Shown here in pieces: positions 43,436-52,942 of a DNA stretch of 64,000 nucleotides (position 1 is the first letter of the stretch; every line of letters begins with the position of its first letter). Location of the stretch: the NCBI RefSeq assembly GCF_014892515.1, contig NZ_JADBGR010000064.1, positions 1-64,000 of the forward strand. Reading direction: 5' to 3'. The DNA is from Myceligenerans pegani (lineage in GTDB: Bacteria; Actinomycetota; Actinomycetes; Actinomycetales; Cellulomonadaceae). Position numbers and translations under genes: made by a program. The notes beneath the pieces are model-generated. The model did not search any database. It saw only the letters and a program-made list of their open reading frames with translations, and was not told the DNA's origin.

Positions 43436-44134
43436 ATGTCCGTTGACCTCGTACGTTCCCGATCTGCCCGACGGTCTGCCCGCCGGGCTCGCGGGTGGTG
43501 GGTCTGGTTGGCCCTGACGTCCGTCGCGATCGCGGTGTTCGCGCCGTTGCCGTATCTCACGAACTCGCTGTCCTCGCTTGCGGGGGAGGGTGGCGGGCTG
43601 GCCGGGAACTATGTCTCGCGGCCGGCGGGGATCCAGGCGGCGCTCTACGTCCACATGGTGGCGGGCGGGATCGCGCTCGGACTGTCGCCGCTCCAACTCA
43701 TCGCGCGGGTGCGGGCGCGGGTGCCACGGCTGCACCGGGTCGTGGGGCGGGTCGTGATCCTGGCCATGGTCGTGGGCGGGTTGTCGGGGATGGTGCTGGC
43801 CACCGTCAATGCGGCCGGGGCCGTGGGGACGGCCGGGTTCGGGCTGCTGGGGGCGCTGTGGGTGGTGTTTCCCGTGCTGGGGTTCCTGGCGATCCGGCGT
43901 GGGGATGTGGCGACGCACCGGCGGTGGATGGTGCGGGGGTTCGCGCTCACCTATGCGGCGGTGATGTTGCGGCTGTGGTTGGGGGTGCTGATGGGGGCTC
44001 AGGGTTTGGCCGGGGTTCCTGACGGGGTCGCGTTCGAGCGGGCCTATGCGATCGTGCCGTTTTTGTGCTGGGTGCCGAATCTGGTGGTGGCGGAGTGGTA
44101 TCTGCGGCGGCGGGGGAATGGGGGTGTCGCGTAG
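43436..44134 (+). CDS. DUF2306 membrane protein
   Basis: 232 residues, six predicted helices. DUF2306 marks are ALYVHMVAGGIALGLSPLQL (helix 3 start with His), HRVVGRVVILAMVVGGLSGMVLA, HRRWMVRGFALTYAAVMLRLWL and a C-terminal VAEWYL. The family's function is unknown. ATG 43436 with GGAG nine bases upstream; the open frame before it overlaps the kinase leader. Ends before a strong hairpin shared with the Ltp gene. Confidence 0.85.
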   Translation: MSVDLVRSRSARRSARRARGWWVWLALTSVAIAVFAPLPYLTNSLSSLAGEGGGLAGNYVSRPAGIQAALYVHMVAGGIALGLSPLQLIARVRARVPRLHRVVGRVVILAMVVGGLSGMVLATVNAAGAVGTAGFGLLGALWVVFPVLGFLAIRRGDVATHRRWMVRGFALTYAAVMLRLWLGVLMGAQGLAGVPDGVAFERAYAIVPFLCWVPNLVVAEWYLRRRGNGGVA

Positions 44135-44154
44135 GCTCTGGTCGCCGGACATGA

Positions 44155-44181
44155 GCAGGCCCGGAGTGGATCCGGGCCTGC
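44155..44181. terminator. Bidirectional terminator between DUF2306 and Ltp genes
   Basis: GCAGGCCCGGA (44155-44165) and TCCGGGCCTGC (44171-44181) form a perfect 11-bp stem around a 5-base loop. It lies between two convergent genes. Confidence 0.8.
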
Positions 44182-44203
44182 CGCGCCATGTCCTGTGCGT
44201 GCG

Positions 44204-45064
44204 TCAGAGCCCGACCGAGTCGGCGCCGTGCGCCGCCTGCTCGGGCGTGAAGCCCTCGAACTCGAGCTGGTCGATGAGCCCGGAGCGCGAGAACGAGGAG
44301 TAGTCCATGTAGTTCTCGGCGGCCTTCGCGGCCTGCTCCATCCAGTCGACCTCGATGTTCTCGACGGCGTACTTGGCGTCGGCCTTCGAGAAGCCCTCGA
44401 ACTCCAGCTGCTCGATGAGACCCGGCTTGGAGAAAGCCGTGTAGTTGAGATAGTTCTCAGCGGTTTCGCGGGCGTTCGCCTGGGAAACGGTCTCGTTTGA
44501 CGCTTCCTCAGCCGGCTTCTCATCCTTTTCTTCGTCCGGTGCCGACTCCGGACCATCGTCGGCAGGCTCGGCTTCCTTCTCGTTCTGGCTGTCGCCGCCT
44601 GTGTTCGCCTCCGCGCCGTCTTCTGCCGGCTCGTCGCCTTCCGGCGCCGGTTCCTCCTGTACGACGGCGTCCTGTGCGGGCTCGCCGACATCATCGGACA
44701 TTGCGCCGAACAGGTTGACCAGTCCGATCCCGAGCAGGAGCCCGGCCGCGGACAGTGCGATCCCGGTGATCGCCTTGCCCTTCCCGACCGGCGGATTCGT
44801 CCGTCCGGCACGATTGAGGCCCACGAACCCGAGGACCACGCCCACGATCGCAGGCAGGAACAGCAGGCTTGTCACCAGCGACACGATGCCCAGCACGAGG
44901 GATGCCGTAGCGAAGCCGTTTGTGGCTGGCGCTGCGGAGCCAGGGCCATACGGAGGCATACCTGCAGGCGGCATACCTGCAGGGGGCATGCCCGACGCCG
45001 GCGGCGTGCCTTGGGCGGGCGATCCCGGCGGCTGGAACTGCGGTCCGGGGTGCTGACTGGACAT
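44204..45064 (-). CDS. Ltp family lipoprotein-like membrane protein
   Basis: 286 residues. Pro/Gly/Met-rich cytosolic start with three MPPAG-type repeats, DUF4190-like double helix (NGFATASLVLGIVSLVTSLLFLP to the second helix ending GLVNLFG), a long acidic Glu/Asp/Ala linker, then two Ltp repeats: AAENYLNYTAFSKPGLIEQLEFEGFSK and AAENYMDYSSFSRSGLIDQLEFEGFT. Ltp domains are named after the superinfection-exclusion lipoprotein of phage TP-J34, in which this helical repeat blocks DNA injection. There is no lipobox, so the membrane anchor is the DUF4190 part. ATG 45064 with GAGGAG upstream. Confidence 0.85.
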   Translation of the reverse strand: MSSQHPGPQFQPPGSPAQGTPPASGMPPAGMPPAGMPPYGPGSAAPATNGFATASLVLGIVSLVTSLLFLPAIVGVVLGFVGLNRAGRTNPPVGKGKAITGIALSAAGLLLGIGLVNLFGAMSDDVGEPAQDAVVQEEPAPEGDEPAEDGAEANTGGDSQNEKEAEPADDGPESAPDEEKDEKPAEEASNETVSQANARETAENYLNYTAFSKPGLIEQLEFEGFSKADAKYAVENIEVDWMEQAAKAAENYMDYSSFSRSGLIDQLEFEGFTPEQAAHGADSVGL

Positions 45065-45218
45065 GACTCTCTCCTCACAGAAGCTGCGACTCGTGTGCTT
45101 CGATCGTTGCTGTCCCGGGGTGCCGCCCACATCACCCGAACTGGCCTGCCAGTATGGCCCGATCCGGTACCTCGCGGTGGGTGAAGTTCGCCCAGCTGGA
45201 TCTCCCGCGAGGGTCGCC

Positions 45219-46583
45219 ATGCGAAATACGCTTCGACACATGCACGAACCACCGGCACGAGCGCCGCGGTCGCGGGCCTTCTCGTGGCTCCCGGACGCGC
45301 TGGCGCCCGTCATGCCGACCAAGTGGCATCTGGTGAGGAGCCTGCTGCTGGTGTTCGTGTGCTTCTTCAGCTCTGGCGTCGCAGTGAGCTTCTTCGACAT
45401 GGCGGGACGCCCGGCGGGGCTCCAGATCGGGGCCGTCACCCCTCAGCTGATCACGCTCCCCGCGTTCCTCCTGGCGTTCATCGTGCCCTGGCTCGTGTTC
45501 CTACGCGACATCGCACCGGTGACGCTCTGTCTCACCACCAGCGCTTTGCCCGTGCTGCTCCCATACGATGCGCTGACTCCACTGGTCGTGCTCCCGGCGG
45601 TCTACGCGTTCCGTTCCGCCCGCTGGATCGTGATGTGCACAGCCGCTACCGCCGTCGCGATCGCAGCGGCCACGATCAGGGAAGTGTCGATGCTTCCCGA
45701 GTACCGGATCTTCATATCCCCTAACCCGGACACTGGTGAACTCGCCGTCCTGCCCGTGGCGGGCTACGTGATTCTCGGCCTCACGTACCTCGCCGTGGCG
45801 GTCGGTGTGGGCTTCTGGCGCCGTGCGGCCATCGCTCGGCGTCAGGTCACGACCTTGACCGAACAACATGCGACGCGCACCGCAGTCCTCGAGGACCGCA
45901 TCACCCGCCAGTACGAGCGCGAGGACATCGCTCGCGAAGTCCACGACACGATCGGACACTCCCTCAGCCAGATCGCTCTCCAGGCATCGGCGCTGGAGGT
46001 CGATCCGAACGCCACACCGGAGGCCCGCGAAGCCGCCATCCGTATCCGGGCCGCGGCCCGGCAAGCGGGAACCGAGCTGCGTGGTGTGCTCAACGTGTTG
46101 CGCACGGGAGCCGAGGGAATCACCGCTGTCTCCTTCGACGATCTCGGCGCCCTCCTGGCGGAAGCGCAACAGCATGGTGCGATGATCACCAGCACCGTTT
46201 TCGTGTCCGAAGGGCACACCGCCGCGGCAGGGCTGACACGCGCCTGCTACCGCATAGTCCAGGAGTCGTTGACGAATGCGCTGAAGCACGCACCAGGGCT
46301 ACCGGTGACGATCAGCCTGAGCGCCAGCCCGGCCACCGGCATTGTCATCACGGTGCGGAATCCGGTGCAGCAGCCGACCGCTGGGCAAGACAGTGCGGTG
46401 TCCCGGATCCAGGCTGCCGATGCTCACGCGGTCGGAGCCCTGACGGTCACCGACGGACCTGGTCACGGCGTCGCGGGAATGGGTGAGCGTGCCACCGTGC
46501 TCGGCGGAACCCTCACCGCCGGGGAAGGGGACGGCACGTGGATTGTGACCGCGCGCTTGCCCTGGAGAACCGCGGACTCCTGA
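45219..46583 (+). CDS. Sensor histidine kinase, DesK-type
   Basis: About 454 residues. Four to five membrane helices, a coiled linker, HisKA_3 with His in IAREVHDTIGHSLSQIALQAS (about 241), HATPase with YRIVQESLTNALKHAPG and GVAGMGERATVLGG. ATG 45219 has GAGGG upstream; ATG 45240 is an alternative. Followed by its response regulator after 38 bases. Divergent from the Ltp gene; the 154 bases between should hold both promoters but no clear box was seen. Confidence 0.9.
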   Translation: MRNTLRHMHEPPARAPRSRAFSWLPDALAPVMPTKWHLVRSLLLVFVCFFSSGVAVSFFDMAGRPAGLQIGAVTPQLITLPAFLLAFIVPWLVFLRDIAPVTLCLTTSALPVLLPYDALTPLVVLPAVYAFRSARWIVMCTAATAVAIAAATIREVSMLPEYRIFISPNPDTGELAVLPVAGYVILGLTYLAVAVGVGFWRRAAIARRQVTTLTEQHATRTAVLEDRITRQYEREDIAREVHDTIGHSLSQIALQASALEVDPNATPEAREAAIRIRAAARQAGTELRGVLNVLRTGAEGITAVSFDDLGALLAEAQQHGAMITSTVFVSEGHTAAAGLTRACYRIVQESLTNALKHAPGLPVTISLSASPATGIVITVRNPVQQPTAGQDSAVSRIQAADAHAVGALTVTDGPGHGVAGMGERATVLGGTLTAGEGDGTWIVTARLPWRTADS

Positions 46584-46621
46584 CCGTGGGAACGCTCCAT
46601 GCCTCGTCTACGGTGTGACCT

Positions 46622-47287
46622 GTGACCAGAGTGCTCATCGTGGACGACGACGCCCTCGCGCGTTCGGCGATCAGCAGCGTCCTGACCAGCAAGGGCCTCG
46701 ACGTGGTCGGTGAGGCCGACGACGGCGATCAGGTGTCGGATGCCATAGCCCGGCACCGGCCCGATGTCGTTCTCATCGATCTACGTATGCGTCGCGTGTC
46801 TGGCATCGAGGCCATCCGACAGAACACGACCGCTCCAAATGCCCCGCACTTCGTCGCGCTGACATCGTTCGGTTCTGACGAAGAGGTCAACGCCGCCATC
46901 GACGCCGGCGCAGCCGGGTTTCTCTACAAGGATGCCGGACCAGACGGGATCGTCGGCCCGATCCGCGATGTCGTCGAGCATGGCGGCGCGTTCGGCGGGG
47001 CAGCGGCCGCGGTGCTGCTCCGTCGCGCGACGGCGAGTCAGAGCGACCAGTACACGGCCCGGGCCCGGGAACAGCTCGCACTGCTGACGGAGAAGGAGCG
47101 CGAAGTGGCGGCGGAGCTGATCAGGTCTGGCACGAACCAGGAGATCGGGCGCCGCCTGTACATCTCGGAGAACACCGTGAAGCGGCACATCACGAGCGCG
47201 CTGCGGAAGCTCGGGCTGAGTGACCGGACACAGCTCGCGGTGGTGGCGGACAGGGCCGGGATCGGCCGGAGTACATCTGGCGGTTGA
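46622..47287 (+). CDS. NarL/LuxR-type response regulator
   Basis: 221 residues. Receiver with VDDD pocket, Asp in VVLIDLRMRR (about 54; the usual MP after it is replaced), Thr/Ser in ALTSFGSDE, Lys in FLYKDAGPDG. LuxR HTH: LTEKEREVAAELIRSGTNQEIGRRLYISENTVKRHITSALRKLGLSDR. It pairs with the upstream kinase. GTG start at 46622. Confidence 0.9.
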   Translation: MTRVLIVDDDALARSAISSVLTSKGLDVVGEADDGDQVSDAIARHRPDVVLIDLRMRRVSGIEAIRQNTTAPNAPHFVALTSFGSDEEVNAAIDAGAAGFLYKDAGPDGIVGPIRDVVEHGGAFGGAAAAVLLRRATASQSDQYTARAREQLALLTEKEREVAAELIRSGTNQEIGRRLYISENTVKRHITSALRKLGLSDRTQLAVVADRAGIGRSTSGG

Positions 47288-47659
47288 GACCTGGGCCCGT
47301 ATTGCCACGAGGGCGTGGGCGGCGCACTTCGCGGTCGGAGTGGGTGATCTTTCGCCGGGGGCGTCGTCGGCCGCGGTGGCGCGCAGTACGCTTCCGGCGA
47401 GGTCCGCGTCGTGCCTGGTAAGAGGGGTGTCGCGCGGTCTCCTGAGCCTGCCTCGGTCTCGAGCGTCCGGGGGATTCCGGCCCGAGGTCTCGGGTCTTTC
47501 GTCCCTGGTGCGGCCACCCGTGTGCGAGGAACGCTCGGTCGTACGGCCGTGCCCGAAGACCTCGGTGAGGCCGTGGAACCACCGCACGTCACTACCGCAC
47601 GGCGCGCGTGGCGTGCGTCGATCTTCCTCATTCGCTTCCAGTCTCGAAGGAATCGCACC
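47288..47659. other. Intergenic region before the LTD gene
   Basis: No gene that I can support. A frame open from 47411 runs into the LTD gene but encodes Arg/Pro/Val-rich sequence without a ribosome-binding site. I see no repeat or strong promoter. Confidence 0.4.
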
Positions 47660-48136
47660 ATGACTCTCACGAACTCCCGGCGCCTGTCCGCGCTGGCGCT
47701 GGTGGGCGGCCTGCTGGCCGTGCTGTTCGTCGCGCCGACGGCGTCGGCCGCCGACTCGCAGATCGCGCCGTCGTCCATCACGGGCGGCATCAAGATCACG
47801 AAGGTGGTCTACAACCCCAGCGGGGACGAGCGGTACACCCCGAACCGGGAGAAGGTCTACATCAAGAACGTGTCGGCCAGGAGCAAGAATCTGCGGGGAG
47901 TGGTGCTGTCCGACCCTGCCGGGCACAGGTACAGGCTGCCGTCCTACACGCTGGGCTCCGGCAGGACGGTGATCGTGCACTCCGGTTCCGGGACCAACGG
48001 CAGCGGGCACCTGTACGCCCGCTGGAACACCGCCGTCTGGAACAACACCGGCGACACGGCGCGGCTCAAGTCGTCTGGTGGGATCTTGATCGACCGGTGC
48101 AGGTGGAGCGGTGGCGGGGTGAGCGTGACCTGCTAG
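47660..48136 (+). CDS. Secreted lamin-tail domain (LTD) protein
   Basis: 158 residues. Signal peptide (RRLSALALVGGLLAVLFVAPTASAADS, cleavage after the second ASA) followed by one LTD domain: GIKITKVVYNPSGDE, EKVYIKNVSARSKNLRGVVLSDPAGHRY, GSGRTVIVHSGSGTNGSGHLYARWNTAVWNNTGDTARLKSSGGILIDRC. It ends right after the domain with two Cys. LTD domains in bacteria often bind or organise nucleic acid or cell wall, but here the stand-alone role is unknown. ATG 47660 with GAAGGA upstream. Confidence 0.85.
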   Translation: MTLTNSRRLSALALVGGLLAVLFVAPTASAADSQIAPSSITGGIKITKVVYNPSGDERYTPNREKVYIKNVSARSKNLRGVVLSDPAGHRYRLPSYTLGSGRTVIVHSGSGTNGSGHLYARWNTAVWNNTGDTARLKSSGGILIDRCRWSGGGVSVTC

Positions 48137-48144
48137 GCAGTACA

Positions 48145-48170
48145 GGCGGCCGCCTCGGGCGGAGGCCGCC
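48145..48170 (+). terminator. Terminator after the LTD gene
   Basis: GGCGGCC at the start and GGCCGCC at the end form a 7-bp stem around a 12-base loop, about 10 bases after the stop codon. Confidence 0.5.
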
Positions 48171-48739
48171 ACCCGGGCTCCGGCCGTCGTCGTGCGGGCG
48201 ACGACGGGGTCGGCGTCTCCTGTGAGTTCGGGTTGCGGGCGAAGGTCACCAGCGGGATGTCGACTGTGTCGAGCAGGCACGCGGCCAGGCCTGGTCGATC
48301 TAGTGGCTATCATCGCGGGCCTGCCGTCTGCCGGACGGACCCACGCTACGAGCTTATGGGGTTCGGGGTGGATGCCGGGGACATATGCCGCGAGCCGACG
48401 TCGCTTCGGCGGACTACGCAAGGGAATGGGCACCGACACACACTGAGACCCGTGTACGTGACCATTCTCGCGATCGGGGTGTTGGCCGCCCCCGAATCTG
48501 CCACAGGCACTCAACCGTCACGTGCGCAAGGTGCTACCTCAGCTCGACTATGGCCGTGACCTGCTTGGGGCCGGCCCCACGATCGATGCGAGCTCTGTCG
48601 TACAGTTCACTGGTATGAAGAAACGACGCTTCTCTACCGACGCGGCGGGTGGCGGCCAGGCGACCTCCTCGGTGCCTGCGATCGACGGCCGTAGACCGGC
48701 GCCACCGTACCTATCGGATCGCATGGCTGGAGAACGTGC
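48171..48739. other. Intergenic region before the NACHT gene
   Basis: No gene or attachment site that I can support. Composition shifts towards AT within the last 150 bases. A ribosome-binding site CTGGAGAACGTGC ends just before the ATG at 48740. I saw no tRNA end or integrase that would explain an island border. Confidence 0.4.
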
Positions 48740-51700
48740 ATGACATCCGTGACCGCTGCCGTGACGTCGGCAGCAGCGCGCGCAGTGCTTCAGCTCGCAG
48801 GGAGCTTCACGCGAAGGGCGCAAAGCAAGAGACAGGAGCACAGGTCGGAGCGCGCTCCATCATGGAAAGAAATCACCGGTCAGGTAGCAAGTCAAGGCAC
48901 AGCAATCCAGGTGCTTGCGAGGGAGCCGGACGCAAGAGTTGCTGACGCGCTGTTGAAGTTCTTGGCATCGGCCGAGGGTAAGCTGCTGGCTCGCTATGTG
49001 GCAATCGATGAAGTTTACGACGGCCGTTCCAAGGCGACCGATGCCATAATTGAACAGGCAAGAGCTCTCATGGCCTTAAATCCAGACACTAGCGAACTCC
49101 CGAGACAGTATGCAGCAGAACTGACCGCGATACTCCGGGGGCAGGCAGTTAAGTTCTATCGAAAGGTCAAGCAGGCCAACCCCGCCCTTGCTAGCCGAAT
49201 GTTTGATACGGCTCCTTCTGAATACCAGTCGGGCATCTTCCGCGAAATGCAGATTTCGACAAATGAACTATGGGATCTGGCCAATCGGTCCCCGGTCGTT
49301 CTAGCTGCAGACATCGCAAGCTATTCGACTAGGCTCGCTGAGTACACATCAATCATCTCGATCCCGAGCTTGGACTCGGAGCGCCGCGTGCCTATTTCGT
49401 CAATATATGTGGAACCAGCCCTTTCTGTTGAGGATCAGCGAAGCGCGGCGTCGGCGCGGTCAGCTGATCCTCAGTCTCTGATCCTATCGAGAAGTCGCTC
49501 CGTAATCCTCGGCAATCCAGGCGGCGGAAAATCGACGCTACTCCGTGCAACGATCAATAGAATGGCCACCAAGAGGGCCTCAGGGGACAGTGGCCGAGTT
49601 CCGTTCCTGATTCCCCTCGCCGCTTTCTCCCGCCGGCGTGGCGAGTTGGCGGACTCAAGCATACTTGGATTCCTCGCCAATCACCTGACTACACTAGGTC
49701 TCGCGGATTTTACCAAGGACGTATTAAGATATCTCTGCGCTACCGGGCAGGTCGTGGTCTTCTTCGACGGCCTGGATGAGGTTCTAGAGCTCGCTGACCG
49801 GTCGGATATCCGGGACGCGATCGAGATCTTTGCCCACACCTATGAAGCGTCCACGACGGTGGTCACATCCAGAACCATTGGGTATGACGAAGCACCGCTG
49901 CCCTCTGTGTACCAGAGAATTCGCATACGAGAAATGGACGATTCGCGAATCCAGAAGTTTGTACACAGATTCTTCCTTCAAGGCTCAGGCGCTGGGGATG
50001 ATAGTGAACAGCTAGCACAGGAATTTCTCCACGATAGCTCAGCAGTGCGGGACCTTCGCACAAATCCGCTTATGCTGGGCCTTCTCTGCCTCCTATACGA
50101 GGCAGGCCGCACAATACCTAAAAACCTCGCAGAGCTATATAGTGACTGTGCCCGCCTGTTGTTCACGCAGTGGGATTCACGCCGTGGAATACGGATTGAC
50201 TTCGCGGAGGCGAGCACGGCCGAGGATGCCATATCGGCGATTGCGCTAAGGGTCTTTCTGGACGGGCAGGAGGAGGTTTCTCGTGATTGGCTTGAAGGGG
50301 AGCTGGTCGATTTCTATCGATCTGAGCAAGATGACAACTTTGGCCGCGCAATACGGTTCGCTGAGAGTGTAATTGACCTTTGGAAGGGTAGGAAGTGGCT
50401 CCTGGTGCTAGCTGGCGTGCGCGACGGGAGGGAGTACTATAAGTTCTCTCATCGCACGTTCATGGAGTACTTTGCAGCGCAGCGGATGGCGTTCAATAGT
50501 GTGACCGCCGACGGCCTGTGGGGTGATATCCGTGGGCTCGTCATTGCCCGTGCCGGTACCGTGTACTGCCTACTCGCCGTTCAACTTCATTCGCGGCACC
50601 GAAGGGGATCAGGCGATCGACTGGGCGAACTCTTGATTGGCGAGCTTTCGAACCTCGATGCGCAGGAACGATGGAACTTGGTGGCATTTATTTCGGATGC
50701 ACTGCCGCTGCTCAAGATCCAGCCCGAGACTAAGAAGCGCCTAGCGTATTCAGTTATCGAGGTGTTGAGCTCGCTCGTCGTACTCAAGGACGGTCTTCCC
50801 CACGAGTATGATCTCAACTTCGACGTATTGGCACTGCGGAGTGATGCAGATGATCGGGGTAGTGCCGCCGTCGTCGTTGACCCTGCGCCGAAAATTACCA
50901 GATCTTCTGTCGAAGAGCTACGCGCCTCGGCCGAGTTTACTGCCGATGGGCCGGACCTTGAGCTCACATTCTCGTCCGCTATGTCTCCGCTCCTGTCACT
51001 GACTCGTACAGCGGGGGAGTCGTGGCCGTCCATATCCGACGCCATCCAATCTTGCATCGAGAACAAAGTCGCAACCGAGTCAAGTAGATTGCGGAGGCTG
51101 CAGTGGCTCCGTATGGCCTCTGAGCTCCGGGTATTTCCATGCCTAGAAGGGTGGTGGAATTTGCCTGAATACTTGCGTGAGCGGTTCTTTGATTGGTCGG
51201 ACGATGTATGGCGGGCGGCGACAAGTCCAGATGCAGCAGTCGGTGACCTGTTCGGTATGGATTTCTGGCTCGATCTATACCTGATTCGGTCCAGAATTGT
51301 GTCAGTCGAGGAGTTTGTGGGGCGCCGGGGAGCGCGCGCGCTTCTCGTTGGAAGATGGCCGTATTCAGTCCTTCCGAATGGCCGCCGTTCAGGCACGGCA
51401 TTGCATTTCCTGTACGATGATGTGTGCCTCAGGCTAGCTCGGCGAGATGCAAGTTGCTTGCCGGTGCTTGAAACGGTATTCGATGAGCTGAGCGGTGTGA
51501 TTCGGTCAGGAAAGTTGCTAATTGAGGTCGGAGATATTGTCGAGGCACTGGATGAATGGGATCCATATAACCTTTCTCGTACTGATCTTCAGGTACTCAG
51601 TGAGAAAGCGAAGGGTGGCCTGGTGGTGCTCGTCTCGCTGCTGATGTTGATCGACGATGGAAAGCCTCTTGAGGCAATAAGATCGGCCGATGCTTCACCG

Positions 51701-51838
51701 CTGCGATACCTCCGCGACATTGTAGGTGTCTTGAAGTATCCCGGCGAGGTAAATGAGGCGCTACTGGCGGCCGAAGAGTGGATCTCGGACGAGCGGGTGA
51801 GATCTCGGACCTTGTCCATGCTTGGCCTGCCGATGTGA
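48740..51838 (+). CDS. NACHT-domain STAND NTPase, probable antiphage protein
   Basis: 1032 residues. The N-terminal 1-245 is helical and does not match a known effector. The NACHT NTPase holds Walker A VILGNPGGGKSTLL (Lys 264), Walker B VVVFFDGLDEVL (338-349), sensor VVTSRTIGYDE (374-384) and winged-helix TNPLMLGLLCLLYEAGRTIPKNLAELY (441-467). The C-terminal half is helical and lacks obvious LRR or TPR repeats. Bacterial NACHT proteins (bNACHT) are antiphage STAND sensors. The gene is clearly less GC-rich than the flanks, with AT-rich codons throughout, so it was probably acquired. Single gene; it contains no nuclease motif I recognise. GGAG stands upstream of the ATG. Confidence 0.85.
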   Translation: MTSVTAAVTSAAARAVLQLAGSFTRRAQSKRQEHRSERAPSWKEITGQVASQGTAIQVLAREPDARVADALLKFLASAEGKLLARYVAIDEVYDGRSKATDAIIEQARALMALNPDTSELPRQYAAELTAILRGQAVKFYRKVKQANPALASRMFDTAPSEYQSGIFREMQISTNELWDLANRSPVVLAADIASYSTRLAEYTSIISIPSLDSERRVPISSIYVEPALSVEDQRSAASARSADPQSLILSRSRSVILGNPGGGKSTLLRATINRMATKRASGDSGRVPFLIPLAAFSRRRGELADSSILGFLANHLTTLGLADFTKDVLRYLCATGQVVVFFDGLDEVLELADRSDIRDAIEIFAHTYEASTTVVTSRTIGYDEAPLPSVYQRIRIREMDDSRIQKFVHRFFLQGSGAGDDSEQLAQEFLHDSSAVRDLRTNPLMLGLLCLLYEAGRTIPKNLAELYSDCARLLFTQWDSRRGIRIDFAEASTAEDAISAIALRVFLDGQEEVSRDWLEGELVDFYRSEQDDNFGRAIRFAESVIDLWKGRKWLLVLAGVRDGREYYKFSHRTFMEYFAAQRMAFNSVTADGLWGDIRGLVIARAGTVYCLLAVQLHSRHRRGSGDRLGELLIGELSNLDAQERWNLVAFISDALPLLKIQPETKKRLAYSVIEVLSSLVVLKDGLPHEYDLNFDVLALRSDADDRGSAAVVVDPAPKITRSSVEELRASAEFTADGPDLELTFSSAMSPLLSLTRTAGESWPSISDAIQSCIENKVATESSRLRRLQWLRMASELRVFPCLEGWWNLPEYLRERFFDWSDDVWRAATSPDAAVGDLFGMDFWLDLYLIRSRIVSVEEFVGRRGARALLVGRWPYSVLPNGRRSGTALHFLYDDVCLRLARRDASCLPVLETVFDELSGVIRSGKLLIEVGDIVEALDEWDPYNLSRTDLQVLSEKAKGGLVVLVSLLMLIDDGKPLEAIRSADASPLRYLRDIVGVLKYPGEVNEALLAAEEWISDERVRSRTLSMLGLPM

Positions 51839-51904
51839 GTGCAGGAGGGTTGGATCTATGGCGCGGGTGCTGCCAGTTCGGTCGAGTTTGGCTAGGACAT
51901 CCTG

Positions 51905-52156
51905 GTGGAGCCGGTCGGCGAGGCAGACGAGCCCGTGGTCCTCGAGCCGGGGGATTCGGCCGATTCCGTGATCCAGTGGGACGCGGGGGCCACTGCGGGC
52001 GGCGTCGTCCTCACCACCGCCGTGCTTCTCAGGCTCCCTGGCGACGACGAGCCCGAACGTCTACCGGTCACCGACGTCGACTGGATCGTGGACGGCATCG
52101 ACCTGCTCCACGGCGCGACGGCACGGGTGGAACCGTGGACGTCAACGACCGACTGA
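51905..52156 (+). CDS. Small or truncated DUF4232-like protein
   Basis: 83 residues beginning GTG, reading VVLEPGDSADSVIQWDAGATAGGVVLTTAVLLRLPGDDEP. The PVVLEPGDSADSVIQW stretch resembles the last strands of DUF4232 lipoproteins (VTLAPGGSAxAxLxW), but signal and N-terminal part are absent. High-GC codon use resumes here directly after the NACHT gene, so it may be the 3' end of a gene cut by the island's insertion. Confidence 0.35.
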   Translation: MEPVGEADEPVVLEPGDSADSVIQWDAGATAGGVVLTTAVLLRLPGDDEPERLPVTDVDWIVDGIDLLHGATARVEPWTSTTD

Positions 52157-52290
52157 GGGCTCGGTGCTGACGAGTGGCTTGTACCGGCTGGGTGACCACC
52201 GGCCCATTCGTCGACTTTCCTTCCCGCGCAGGTGGCATCCGCATACCCTCGCGTTCATGGGACTAGGGGGGCAGGTACGTCGAACTCCGC

Positions 52291-52881
52291 GTGAGCTACC
52301 GGAGCATCCTGGTCGTGCTCGCGACGGCCGTGGTGGTCGCCCTGGTGGCCACGTGGCTGGTGGAGACCCGGCAGGCCGTCACGTCGGGCTCTGGCGCGCA
52401 CTTCGGTCACGGGGTGGATCTGAGCGGCTGTGGTCCGAGCGCCGAGGACAGCGTCGTGTACGACCGCGACGAGGACATCCTGGCCGTGCAGATGGTGCGC
52501 AACCGCGGTCGATGGCCGGTCGAGGTGGCCAGCAGGGAACCCGAGAAGTTCCGCTTCGGGAGACTGGCAGAGCACCAGCGGGACGACCTGATGTTTCCGG
52601 ACCCGCGGGACGGCGCTCCGGACGACGGGGAGACCTCCGATCGGGTGGTGATCCCGCCGGGTCGTGAGGTGACGATGTGGATCGCGGATCCGTTCCCGGA
52701 TGCGCCGATGGAGCCGGGTTCCTTCGTGGGCATCTCGACCGCGCCGGTGATGGTGTCGTCGCTGGGCGTGGCGCAGGAGACGGAGATCGAGCTCTACCAC
52801 CCGATCTGGATGAGCGGCAGCAGGTTCGACGGGGATCGCCTGGAGGCCGCGCTCGACGAGGTCTGCGCCGAGCTCAGATAA
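52291..52881 (+). CDS. Exported hypothetical protein
   Basis: 196 residues. One N-terminal membrane helix (SILVVLATAVVVALVATWLV) then an extracellular acidic domain with one Cys pair (DLSGCGPSAED and the terminal EVCAEL). Family not recognised; the fold looks like a beta-sandwich. GTG start at 52291; no strong ribosome-binding site. The 220 bases after it hold the promoter of the GH43 gene. Confidence 0.65.
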   Translation: MSYRSILVVLATAVVVALVATWLVETRQAVTSGSGAHFGHGVDLSGCGPSAEDSVVYDRDEDILAVQMVRNRGRWPVEVASREPEKFRFGRLAEHQRDDLMFPDPRDGAPDDGETSDRVVIPPGREVTMWIADPFPDAPMEPGSFVGISTAPVMVSSLGVAQETEIELYHPIWMSGSRFDGDRLEAALDEVCAELR

Positions 52882-52942
52882 CAGCCGCTGTTCCCAGACG
52901 AGGACGCGGACCGGCGTGCCCGGTGCACCGCACCGCCATTCC

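Noticed and set aside
48137-48739. An attachment site or integrase remnant at the left edge of the NACHT gene
   Set aside because: No tRNA 3' end, no direct repeat with the right edge near 51840, and no recombinase-like frame.
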